From: Verrucomicrobiota bacterium
GTDB taxonomy: Bacteria > Verrucomicrobiota > Verrucomicrobiia > Limisphaerales > UBA1319
Assembly: GCA_022709905.1 (NCBI GenBank)
Contig: JAKLHY010000003.1
Span: 62,001-126,000, forward strand
Length of the DNA stretch: 64,000 nt
Reading direction: 5' to 3'
Position 1 is the first letter of the stretch; every line of letters starts with the position of its first letter. This document shows positions 1-7,156 of this stretch, piece after piece. The translations under genes were made by a program, and so were the position numbers. Under the pieces are notes generated by a model. The model did not search any database and had not been told where the DNA came from. It saw nothing but the letters and a program-made list of their open reading frames with translations.

Positions 1-100
1 ACGCCATCCATCCCACGAACGCGGTGGCCAAGGCCGTTGCCAGACCGCTTTTAAAGCGTTGACTGAACGGCTCAAGCCATGTCTTGGGGGAAGGCATCAT
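1..100 (-). CDS. 5' end of an unidentified membrane or secreted protein, cut by the window edge
   Basis: An open frame starts at ATG ATG (positions 100-95, minus strand) and runs off the window. It encodes MMPSPKTWLEPFSQRF followed by a hydrophobic stretch that looks like the beginning of a signal anchor. It begins 15 bp after the stop of the FecR/TPR gene, so the two are almost certainly one operon. In many bacteria FecR-TPR genes are followed by CHASE2-type sensor or cyclase genes, which would suit the early membrane segment, but the 33 visible codons cannot show this. Confidence 0.55.
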   Translation of the reverse strand, partial: MMPSPKTWLEPFSQRFKSGLATALATAFVGWMA

Positions 101-115
101 TTTTCGGGGTGATGT

Positions 116-3100
116 TTAAAAACGGAACTGCAGCCGGCAGGTGAAGGTCCGATCGCGCTGCAGGTAAGGATGCAGGTTCAGAGGATTCAGATGATAATCC
201 GTGTCCGTCAGGTTCAGGATCCCCACCTGGATTTCAGCCACGCGCCGCGGAAACCGGTACCCGGCAAATAAGTGCACCTGCAAGAAATCGTCCCCTGGCA
301 TGGCCGATTCATACCCATGGTTCGATTGGGAATACCAGGAGGATTCCAGACGGCTGAAGAAACCGCACGCATGATGAAAGTCCAGGTAAAGATCCAGCCG
401 GTGCAGGTCGGCCCGGTTTCGGTCATCAAAGATGATCCCCGAGTGAGCCTGAACCGCTTCCGGGATTTCGGGGAAAGCCGTTTCCAGATCGGCACGACTG
501 AATCCATATCGGGCCCCGCATGACCAGTCCCGCCCCAACAATTGATGGATCGAAACCCGCAAGTTTTTTTCCTCATAGTCCAACTTCTGCCGTGTGTTGG
601 AGGCTCCCGCCATTCCCCCCACGCCATAGGCAAACGTCCCCACCCAACGGTCGGCAGCCTGACTGAGTTGTTCAACTTCCAGGCCCAGGTAAGTGCCTGC
701 GCCCAACCGGTGATCGATCCCCACCCCCAGCGTTTCGAACTCGGCCCCCGGCACCAAACCCGCCACGGCCCCCGGCGCGGATTCCGGAATCAGGCTGCGG
801 TAAACCTGAGGAAAACCGCCCATCTGGGCCGGTTCCAGTCGCATGCTTGTATCATAATACATGCCCCCCAGAGAACGCGTCCATGCCCCGTAGACATGGG
901 CGTTGGTCCGAATCGTCCAAATGCCTCCAAGCTTGGGCGACCATTGGTCCGAGGTCTTCTGCTCGTCGGTAATGGGGAGCGTTTCATTGCCGATGGGGTA
1001 GTCCAGATGATCGTAACTCAAGCCCGCGTGGATTTGAAAGTCATCCACAACTCGCCAAAAATCGTAAAGATAGACGCTGCCTCGGTTCAAATCGGATTCG
1101 ATCTCGTCGTAGGCGGGTGGCACCTGGAAAATGGGCGGGGGAGCCCCCGGATATCGGCGCAACGCGGCTTCGGTATTCAGCCAGCCGAACTGAAACCGCC
1201 CGCCTCCGATCAGGTTGTGGCGTCCACCGGTCCAGATCTGCTGGAGCTCGAATGAATAGGCCTCCAGCCGGCGTTCGTAGTCCTGCGAAAAATCCGCTGG
1301 AAAGAATGTGTTCGGCAAGACCGCTGCCGAAACCACCTGGCCGGGCGGGCTGTGAGTCAGCACCAGGCTGGAAGTGACCGGTTCACGCAGGGTCAGGGTG
1401 TCATCCAAACGGCCCGCCAAAAAAAGCGTATGAGATTCTGGAGACCACACCCGATGATACCCCAGAAAGAGATTCGGTTCCTGCTCTTCTTCAATTCGGA
1501 GGGTATGGCTGGCGTCCGTCGGATCGTAATACTGCCGGACATCGCCCGCCGCATAATCGTATGTGTTCGCAAAAACCAGGAGGCTGTCCTGGGGCGTCAG
1601 TTGCGCCTTGATTTTGGCGTAGAGGGTTGTGGATTCGAGATCGTCGTTGTAACGCTGGCCGTTTTCCTGGCGATAATCCAGATCGACCGCATAACTCAGA
1701 TGGTCCAGCGTCCCATACTGCGAGGCGGTTTGGCGCCAGTCGCCGTTGCTGCGATACTCCGTGCTCGAACTGAGTCCGATGCGGTTTTGCTCGAACAGTC
1801 TCGAGTATTCTTGTTGAGAAACAAACTGCGAAAGGGTGCCCGCTCCCACCGGGGCGAGCAAATGGGCCAACAGCAGCTCGTTGAACCATAGCGTCTCGTA
1901 ACGCAGGTTGACCTGGCGCGGATCCCGCCAGGCGTCGTAACTGTTGGCCAAAAAAAGGTGGGCCGAACTGTTGGCTGGATCGCTGTTCACCGCCCTTGCC
2001 GCCTCGCGCACGCTCACGTCGGACAGTCCCGCGTCCCGGTAAAGCGCGGCCAGGTTCGCGCTGCGCATCGCGCGATCTTGATCCAACAACAGGCGGGATC
2101 TAAACAGGCTGCGGTTATCGTTGAGTTCGCGCGAATGTTCCAGGTCGCGGATGCCCTCATTGAGGCGGTGATCCAGTTGCCCCAGCAAGGCGGAATAGAG
2201 CCACGCGGTCGGATCCCGGGGATCCAGCTGACGGGCCCGGTCCAGTTCCTGACGGGCATGGATGAGATCTCGGCTTTGGCTGAATGCCTTTCCCAGATAG
2301 CTCCGCAGCAAGGCGCGTTGCGGCTCCAGTGTGGCCGCCACCTGCAAATCAGCCCGTCCTTCCTCGACTTTTCCTTGTCGAATCAAACATAAACCCCGCC
2401 CCAGCCAGGCATTGGCCAACGCGCTGTCACACACCATGGCTTCCTCGAACCGTTCCCGCGCCCGGTCCGTTTGATTGCGGGCGGCCCAAATGAAACCCTG
2501 CAGGGCCATCGCCTGGGCGTTCTTTGGAGACAATTCAAATGCCTTTTTTAAAGCTTGATCGGTCTGCTCTAACCGGCCAAAGCCAAACTCCAACTCCGCC
2601 AGGCGCGCCCAGCCGAATCCAAATCCAGGCGATCGGGTGACCGCCTCTCGAGCCGCTTCGAGCGCCTGCTCCAATTCGCCTTCGGCTTGTTCACAATACG
2701 AAACTGCGAGCCATTCCGTGGCTGACTGCGGCGTGATTTGCCTTGAAACAGGCTGATTCTGGATGCTCGCGACCACCCACCGCAGGGCGTGAGCCAGTCT
2801 CCGGGCTTTGGCGTCCGGGCTTTCATCGCTTGTTTCAGCCGAAAAATCTGAAAGCAGCGCCTCGCTGATTTCGACCCGGCCCATCGACAATAGCAACGCG
2901 GCCAGATAGATCTTCTCGGAAACCGAACCGGGCTTGAGATCCGGATCTAACCCGGCAAGGGCCTGCTTCAAATCGCCCTGCCGGTAAGCCTTCGCGGATT
3001 CTCCCCATCCTTCGGACAAGGGTTCAGGCAGATCGGACAGATCCAGAATACCCGGATAATACAAACACCATTGAATCACCCGCACTGCCTGTAACAAGGG

Positions 3101-3697
3101 AGTCTTAACGGGCGGTTCGTCGGGATTCACCACAAGCTGTTCGCCGGATTTCACCTGGTAACTCCGCCCCTCGGCCTGTGCCTCCACTTCGCCATCCAAC
3201 AGCGACAGAACCGTCCGCCCCGACTCGGCCACGCTGAGGACAAATTCCGTTCCCCGAATCGTGCCGCTGGTCAAGGCCGTCCGATACCGGAACAGACCGG
3301 GCTTGTCCCGGTTGAAGAAATACTGAGTTCCGCGTTTCAACAAAACCGCGTCCTCGGCCGAAGGCATCGGAACGACCGTTGTCAGCTCATCCAGGCGCAG
3401 GATGCATCGATTAGCCAGGCGAATCGCCGCCCGGCTGCGGAGCCCGGTGCGAACCTGCTCGCCGATTCGAATGACCTGATTGGTCCTCGCCGCCACCCAA
3501 TTAGTGGAGTTGGCCGGGGCTGATTCCACCGTGCCCTCCACCACCAACAGCACACAGAAGTTGGTTTCCGAACCTCCGGGCGCGGCCCAAACATTCACCG
3601 TTGCCACCCAGACCATCCATGCGACAAGAAACGCCACCCAAAAACCTGAAGCCCGGAACCAAGACCAGCTCCTGGCGGACTGTGTTCCCATGGCCAT
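116..3697 (-). CDS. FecR-domain, TPR-repeat, outer-membrane beta-barrel protein
   Basis: A 1193-aa envelope protein in three parts. Residues 1-38 form a signal peptide with a hydrophobic core of about 20 residues ending in AAPGG. Residues 45-195 resemble a FecR domain (VEGTVES near 52, GTIRGTEFVLSV near 145, LLDGEVEA, SGEQLVV). Residues 230-590 are TPR-like helical repeats. From about 600 to the end the chain is rich in alternating aromatic and polar strands and ends in phenylalanine (RLQFRF), the usual C-terminal signal for beta-barrel insertion into the outer membrane. FecR domains normally sense or bind periplasmic ligands, so this chain may scaffold or sense at the cell surface. The start is uncertain: a second ATG lies two codons downstream and neither has a clear Shine-Dalgarno sequence. 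Domain calls are from pattern reading only. Confidence 0.8.
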   Translation of the reverse strand: MAMGTQSARSWSWFRASGFWVAFLVAWMVWVATVNVWAAPGGSETNFCVLLVVEGTVESAPANSTNWVAARTNQVIRIGEQVRTGLRSRAAIRLANRCILRLDELTTVVPMPSAEDAVLLKRGTQYFFNRDKPGLFRYRTALTSGTIRGTEFVLSVAESGRTVLSLLDGEVEAQAEGRSYQVKSGEQLVVNPDEPPVKTPLLQAVRVIQWCLYYPGILDLSDLPEPLSEGWGESAKAYRQGDLKQALAGLDPDLKPGSVSEKIYLAALLLSMGRVEISEALLSDFSAETSDESPDAKARRLAHALRWVVASIQNQPVSRQITPQSATEWLAVSYCEQAEGELEQALEAAREAVTRSPGFGFGWARLAELEFGFGRLEQTDQALKKAFELSPKNAQAMALQGFIWAARNQTDRARERFEEAMVCDSALANAWLGRGLCLIRQGKVEEGRADLQVAATLEPQRALLRSYLGKAFSQSRDLIHARQELDRARQLDPRDPTAWLYSALLGQLDHRLNEGIRDLEHSRELNDNRSLFRSRLLLDQDRAMRSANLAALYRDAGLSDVSVREAARAVNSDPANSSAHLFLANSYDAWRDPRQVNLRYETLWFNELLLAHLLAPVGAGTLSQFVSQQEYSRLFEQNRIGLSSSTEYRSNGDWRQTASQYGTLDHLSYAVDLDYRQENGQRYNDDLESTTLYAKIKAQLTPQDSLLVFANTYDYAAGDVRQYYDPTDASHTLRIEEEQEPNLFLGYHRVWSPESHTLFLAGRLDDTLTLREPVTSSLVLTHSPPGQVVSAAVLPNTFFPADFSQDYERRLEAYSFELQQIWTGGRHNLIGGGRFQFGWLNTEAALRRYPGAPPPIFQVPPAYDEIESDLNRGSVYLYDFWRVVDDFQIHAGLSYDHLDYPIGNETLPITDEQKTSDQWSPKLGGIWTIRTNAHVYGAWTRSLGGMYYDTSMRLEPAQMGGFPQVYRSLIPESAPGAVAGLVPGAEFETLGVGIDHRLGAGTYLGLEVEQLSQAADRWVGTFAYGVGGMAGASNTRQKLDYEEKNLRVSIHQLLGRDWSCGARYGFSRADLETAFPEIPEAVQAHSGIIFDDRNRADLHRLDLYLDFHHACGFFSRLESSWYSQSNHGYESAMPGDDFLQVHLFAGYRFPRRVAEIQVGILNLTDTDYHLNPLNLHPYLQRDRTFTCRLQFRF

Positions 3698-3705
3698 AAC
3701 GAATG

Positions 3706-3734
3706 GGAATTACCATAATTCCGCGCCTCGGCGC
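3706..3734. promoter_or_regulatory. Two adjacent perfect palindromes upstream of the FecR/TPR gene
   Basis: Positions 3706-3722 read GGAATTA-CCA-TAATTCC, a perfect 7-bp dyad with a 3-bp centre. Positions 3723-3734 read GCGCCTCGGCGC, a second perfect dyad. They sit 9-37 bp upstream of the start codon, where an operator would act. No matching regulator is encoded nearby. Confidence 0.4.
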
Positions 3735-4342
3735 AATCTTCAAACCCTGGCGAGAACACCCACAGATCAGCTCACATGCTCATCTGATCGAGTGGACGAC
3801 CCTAGCGCGTGATCAGCGATCGAGGTTCAGGCTGGAGAAACATCACATGCGAACACTGGTTCCAGACCGAAATCCCGTCGCGCTTGCGCCAGATTCACCT
3901 CAGCGCTGAATTCCCCCTCATCGAATCCTTTAAGCCTCGAGTTCCTCAATCTCAGTGCCCCGCATCTTCGGTTTGTGATTGGGCAACAAACCTTTTGGCC
4001 CTCTCCATCATTTGGTGGCCCTTTCCGATCAATCCGCTCCTTCCTTCGCCTCCGGCCCGCCCCGCGCCAGTCAGACAAGTTTCGCCCTCCTGTCGGTTCA
4101 CTCTGCCGTTCAGAGCAAAACTACGACTAAACCCCAAAGAGCCATCGCCCTTGGCCCGTGGATTGAGTTCAAGCAGTTTTTTTAACGCGTGAAGGCCGTC
4201 ACGGTTTACATTCGCTCGCCCTGCACTTCGGCCTCCACACGATAAAAAACTTAATTCCTTACGGGCAAAAAAGGTGCGTGAAAACCGGCGCTAGGACCAC
4301 TAATCACACCAATATTGTCCGCATCCTTCTGCCCTTGAGCCG
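3735..4342. other. Non-coding stretch with no recognised feature
   Basis: Several short open frames cross this 600-bp stretch on both strands, but none has a plausible start context, recognisable motif or coherent hydrophobic pattern. I see no tRNA, CRISPR or strong terminator. It separates the FecR operon from a mobile-element remnant zone and may be decayed sequence. Confidence 0.5.
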
Positions 4343-4548
4343 GTTGTCTAGGCGACAGTTGACTTCTAATCCAAAGTGAATCCAGTGTTGTCAGAAATAC
4401 GCTCCGGTCGTTACGCGATCACCCCCATCAGCCGAAACCAGCCTGTCCCCCACCCGAAAAGTGATGTTGAGTTAAATCCAACCAATATACGCATGTCAAC
4501 TGGTTCCAAGCGAAAGCTGCGCGATAAACTGTCGCCGAAACAAGTGTC
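4343..4548. repeat. Inverted-repeat pair around the GGCGACAGTT / AACTGTCGCC motif
   Basis: Positions 4343-4360 end in GGCGACAGTT. Positions 4527-4544 begin AACTGTCGCC and pair with them in about 14 of 18 bases. The right copy continues into a sequence repeated almost exactly at 8164-8195. It lies about 115 bp upstream of a tyrosine-recombinase remnant, so these are probably ends of a small or decayed mobile element. Confidence 0.45.
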
Positions 4549-4661
4549 ATCGGGAGAATCCTTTCAGAGAGGGCTCGCCTTCGCAATGAAGGCCAGCATC
4601 CCTGCCAGGGGAGGCTGAACCACCCTCTCAGAAAGGACACCTGACAGTTCTTCGTGCTCGA

Positions 4662-4829
4662 ATGTTGGAAGACATGCAACTGCATGGTTTCTCCCGCAGC
4701 ACGCAACAAGGGTACGTCCACAGCATCGCCAAGCTGGCCAAGTATTACGACAAATCTCCGGACCTCATTTCCGAGGATGAACTGCGTCAGCGTTTTCTGG
4801 ATCGGACGCAGAAGCAGAAGGTCATGAAC
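4662..4829 (+). pseudogene. N-terminal remnant of a tyrosine recombinase (XerC/XerD-like, IS91-associated type)
   Basis: The frame encodes MLEDMQLHGFSRSTQQGY, then HSIAKLAKYYDKSPD and EELRQRF-like residues. This is the SAM-like core-binding domain typical of integrases that accompany IS91-family and integron-like elements. Only about 54 residues remain. The homology stops at the left inverted repeat of the RAYT unit (4832), and the catalytic domain with its R-H-R-Y residues is missing. Insertion of the RAYT unit is the simplest cause of the truncation. It is not expected to be functional. Confidence 0.6.
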
Positions 4830-4831
4830 GA

Positions 4832-5401
4832 GTCAGTTCTTGATATTGTATTGTGTCGGGGGGGACAGTCTGGCAGGGGTGGCGCGAAAATTGAGAGTAG
4901 AATATCCCGGCGCGGTGCATCACGTGATGAATCGCGGGGACCGGTGCGAGCCGATTGCCCGGGACGACAAGGATCGACAGCGGTTTTTTACCACGCTGGG
5001 GGGAGGCCTGTGCCAAGACCGGTTGGCAGGTGCTTGCGCTCTGCCTGATGTCCAATCACTTTCATCTGGTAATGGAAACGCCGCAGGGGAACCTGGTGGC
5101 GGGGATGAAGTAGTTTCTGGGCACCGTCACGGGGCGGTTCAATCGGCGGCACAAGCTTTTCGGGCATTGTTCAGCGAGCGTTACAGGGCGTTGGTGGTGG
5201 ATGTCAGCGGCAATGAGTATTTGCGGACGGTGTGCGATTACGTGAATTTGAACCTGGCCCGTCCGAAGTTATTGAAGCCGGAGCAACGCCTGCAGGAGTA
5301 TGCGTGGAGCAGTTGGCCGGAGTATTTGAAGCGGCCAGGGAAGCGATGGACGAGCACGCGAAAGGCAGAGGGGAAGTAACATATAAAAACCAAGAACTGA
5401 C
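4832..5401 (+). mobile_element. RAYT (REP-associated tyrosine transposase) unit bounded by 11-bp inverted repeats
   Basis: GTCAGTTCTTG at 4832-4842 and CAAGAACTGAC at 5391-5401 are perfect inverted repeats enclosing one decayed transposase gene with only short flanks. The inner edges are AT-rich on both sides. The unit interrupts a tyrosine recombinase remnant. RAYTs are known as single-domain HUH-type Y1 transposases linked to palindromic repeats. That these 11-bp repeats are the recognised ends here is inference. Confidence 0.55.
4879..5379 (+). pseudogene. RAYT / IS200-like Y1 transposase, broken by frameshifts and a stop
   Basis: GTG at 4879 opens ARKLRVEYPGAVHHVMNRGD, the classic N-terminus of REP-associated Y1 transposases. 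Near position 5000 the frame slips: the expected ACAKTGWQVLALCLMSNHFHLV, with its HUH motif HFH, is in another frame. That frame contains an in-frame TAG at about 5111 where Trp or a similar residue would stand (GMK-stop-FLG). The reading returns to the first frame near 5165 for ERYRALVVD, then YLRTVCDYVNLNLARPKLL, which carries the catalytic-tyrosine region, and the usual tail EYAWSSWPEYLKRPGKR. At least two frameshifts and one nonsense change make it a pseudogene. Confidence 0.8.
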
Positions 5402-5480
5402 CCTTTTTTTTCGAGAAATGACGACGGGCGGCACCGACGGCACTGCGGCACTTAACAAATATTTGGAGAGACGAGGATGG

Positions 5481-5903
5481 TCATCGGGTTTTGGCTGTCG
5501 GCGCGGGAATGAGAAAGGCGCCGGGGATGCCCGTGTCAAGCGTGGCGAGTTTTGCCCCATGCGCTTCGGCGAGTTTGAGCAGGTGGGCATCGGTGGTCCT
5601 CGATGAGGTCTGGCACCAGGCAGGGAAGACACTGGCTGACTGGTCGTCGGCCAGAAAAGCATGAGCCGATCCCAGGGAACCCACCATGTCCGCCAGAGTC
5701 TTGCCCGCGGCGTTGACTGTCAACTGTCCTCCGGTGCGCTGGACCGAAACTCGCACGAAGCCAAGTTGAGGGATGGCTGAGGTCAGCAATACCGTGCCCG
5801 ACTGTTGCTTGGCAGCAGCAATCCAGGTCACAGTCCGCTCATGCTCCACGTGATCGGACCAACCCCAGGCGACGAGCACATTCACATCCAGGAGGTATTT
5901 CAA
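5481..5903 (-). CDS. vapC: PIN-domain toxin, VapC-like
   Basis: The likely product is 140 aa from a TTG start at 5903 that overlaps the antitoxin stop (TTGA), giving KYLLDVNVLVAWGW. A longer upstream frame exists but is shadow sequence of the antitoxin gene. PIN features are the first acidic residue in LLDVN, a second segment AIPQLGFVRV, and TTDAHLLKLAEAHGAKLATLD with two aspartates. In this subfamily the second segment usually carries glutamate (TELGFVRV); here codon CAA gives Gln, so one of the metal-binding acids appears replaced. The family cleaves RNA and is neutralised by its cotranscribed antitoxin. Loss of the acid could mean a weakened or inactive toxin. Confidence 0.8.
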   Translation of the reverse strand: MKYLLDVNVLVAWGWSDHVEHERTVTWIAAAKQQSGTVLLTSAIPQLGFVRVSVQRTGGQLTVNAAGKTLADMVGSLGSAHAFLADDQSASVFPAWCQTSSRTTDAHLLKLAEAHGAKLATLDTGIPGAFLIPAPTAKTR

Positions 5904-6142
5904 GGAAAATCCGAGAGCAATTCCCGCACTAACTCCGTCGTCAGCGGCGGTTGGTTTTTGGGTGCCGCAAAGATCATCGCGCCGGTGTGCGGACATCGGA
6001 TCTTTCCGGGTTTCCGAGAATTGGATGTCACGCCGCTGGCCCGACGGCGGAGATATTCGGAGACGCTTACGCGCTCTTCCTTGGCTCGAGACCGGATCAA
6101 ACGAGCCTCATCTTCGCTTACCTTGAAGGTGATGGTGGTCAT
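5900..6142 (-). CDS. Ribbon-helix-helix antitoxin partner of the PIN toxin
   Basis: An 80-aa protein. The N-terminal part (TITFKVSEDEARLIRSRAKE, then VSVSEYLRRRA) is a ribbon-helix-helix DNA-binding domain of the CopG/relaxosome type. The C-terminal half (PPLTTELVRELLSDFP) is the likely toxin-binding tail. The middle contains a CPHTGAMIF segment. Its TGA stop overlaps the toxin TTG start, so the two are translationally coupled. Such antitoxins bind their own promoter, and direct repeats lie immediately upstream of its start. Confidence 0.8.
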   Translation of the reverse strand: MTTITFKVSEDEARLIRSRAKEERVSVSEYLRRRASGVTSNSRKPGKIRCPHTGAMIFAAPKNQPPLTTELVRELLSDFP

Positions 6143-6145
6143 TGG

Positions 6146-6179
6146 GTAATACCGTAATACCGGAACGGGCGGGGGTCAA
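6146..6179 (-). promoter_or_regulatory. Direct-repeat operator and -35-like element before the antitoxin gene
   Basis: On the plus strand GTAATACC occurs twice in tandem (6146-6153 and 6154-6161), only 4 bp from the antitoxin start codon. A TTGACC hexamer (minus strand, 6179-6174) lies just upstream. Tandem 8-bp repeats are a plausible site for a ribbon-helix-helix autorepressor. A good -10 at standard spacing is not obvious. Confidence 0.4.
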
Positions 6180-6467
6180 GCCCTCACCTGCAGCCCAAAT
6201 CCTCGCCTTAGCGAATGAGGTATTAAATATTGGGGCAGCTCCGTCGACACGGCGTTCGATTTGGTGCATGATGTAAAAAGTCCCCGCCCTAACCGCACAA
6301 ATCCTCAAGGCACTGTCTTGCAGGTTTAGCCAGAACTGCGGCCACATCTTGAAATAGCGCCCCAGCCGCAATGCGGTATCCGCAGTGATCGCACGCTGGC
6401 CTTTAACGATTTCATTAATGCGACGGGCGGGCACGTTGATGTCCTTCGCCAATCGGTATTGGCTAAG

Positions 6468-6738
6468 GGTCCGTGCAAAAATAAATTCCGATTTTGCTGC
6501 TGAGGATTTGGCTGGCTGGCGAGGCTCGACGAGGGAAGATACCCGCAGCGGTCTCTGACCGAGGAGTAACGAAGTCCGCGAGCCAAAGCCTCGCAGCCCT
6601 CCGGGGCGGGGCGGCGCCGGGTCATCTGCGTTGTTGCGTGGACGGTCGAGTATCACCGAGGATACACTCCCGCCCACGCGCCTAGCATCTGACCCGGCGG
6701 CGCTCCCGCCAAAATCGGAAGTTATTTTTGCACGGACC
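6468..6738. mobile_element. MITE, 271 bp, with about 29-bp terminal inverted repeats and CTAAG target duplication
   Basis: The left end begins GGTCCGTGCAAAAATAAAT and the right end is its reverse complement; 28 of 29 terminal bases match. The target duplication is CTAAG at 6463-6467 and 6739-6743 (a 3-bp TAA reading with longer ends is also possible). Removing the element and one duplication restores a normal HigA sequence. The inside has no transposase and contains a second inverted repeat (GCGCCGGGTCA-like at about 6612 against about 6690). The ends and the CTNAG/TNA target resemble IS5-family elements, which is inference. A shorter relative lies at 35658-35698. Confidence 0.85.
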
Positions 6739-6821
6739 CTAAGAGCCATCGGTTTCAGAAATTCCTCCTCCAGGATTTCTCCCGGAGTAATATTTGCCAG
6801 CAATTTGCTTTTCATGATCGC

Positions 6822-7085
6822 TTAATGGTAATGCACGATTTCAACATTGTGCGCACCCGATTCCCAGCTGAAGCAAATGCGCCCTTGGTCACTGATACGG
6901 ACTCTGTGTTGCCTGATGCGTCCACCCTTCAAAGACTCCAGCCGCTTGCCTGGCGGCGCCCTCAAGTCCTGCAGTTGCGTCGCTGCATCCAGTTGTAGCA
7001 GCTTCCGACGGGCTGTTCGTTGGATGTTCCGTCGAAACCGCCTTGATACCCGCGCATGGAATCGATACCGAGATTGTGGAGTCAA
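6822..7085 (-). CDS. higB: HigB/RelE-family toxin, N-terminus apparently divergent or decayed
   Basis: An 87-aa frame from a TTG codon. From residue 15 onward it follows the plasmid-maintenance killer family: FRRNIQRTARRKLLQLDAA, LRAPPGKRLESLKGGR, QHRVRISDQGRICFSW and VEIVHYH at the end. Family members are mRNA interferases acting at the ribosome. The usual N-terminal opening (MI-SF-K-T) is not visible, and the TTG start has no good ribosome site, so the first 10-15 residues may have been damaged by a frameshift. The gene is followed by higA with a 6-bp gap, the usual toxin-first order of higBA. Confidence 0.65.
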   Translation of the reverse strand: MTPQSRYRFHARVSRRFRRNIQRTARRKLLQLDAATQLQDLRAPPGKRLESLKGGRIRQHRVRISDQGRICFSWESGAHNVEIVHYH

Positions 7086-7122
7086 CCGACGACGGCGTGT
7101 GTTGTCTTTTCTTTGCCACAGC

Positions 7123-7150
7123 TTGACCCGGGTAAGTTATTCGTTAATAT
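7123..7150 (+). promoter_or_regulatory. Sigma-70-like promoter giving a probable leaderless mRNA
   Basis: TTGACC (7123-7128), a 16-bp spacer and TAATAT (7145-7150). The ATG of the SUMF1-like gene is at 7157, seven bases after the -10, which is where transcription would begin, and no Shine-Dalgarno sequence fits in between. Confidence 0.5.
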
Positions 7151-7156
7151 GAATGT

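Larger units (their letters stand above)
6108..6815 (-). pseudogene. higA: HigA-type antitoxin enlarged by an in-frame MITE insertion
   Basis: The first 24 residues (MKSKLLANITPGEILEEEFL) and the later segment SQYRLAKDINVPARRINEIV with QRAITADTALRLGRYFK and WPQFWLNLQ together make a normal XRE-family HigA antitoxin. Between them is a 271-bp MITE plus a 5-bp target duplication. That is 276 bp or exactly 92 codons with no stop, so the frame stays open and the product would carry a 92-residue insert inside the helix-turn-helix domain. After FWLNLQ the sequence no longer looks like HigA, and the stop lies beyond the next gene's start, so the C-terminus may be frameshifted as well. It starts 6 bp after higB. 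Function as an antitoxin is doubtful. Confidence 0.75.

Noticed and set aside
542..1255. Plus-strand 237-aa frame
   Set aside because: It is antisense to the beta-barrel part of the FecR/TPR protein and has no family motifs or start signal.
4376..4618. Plus-strand 80-aa frame upstream of the recombinase remnant
   Set aside because: It crosses the inverted-repeat region and has no coherent protein features.
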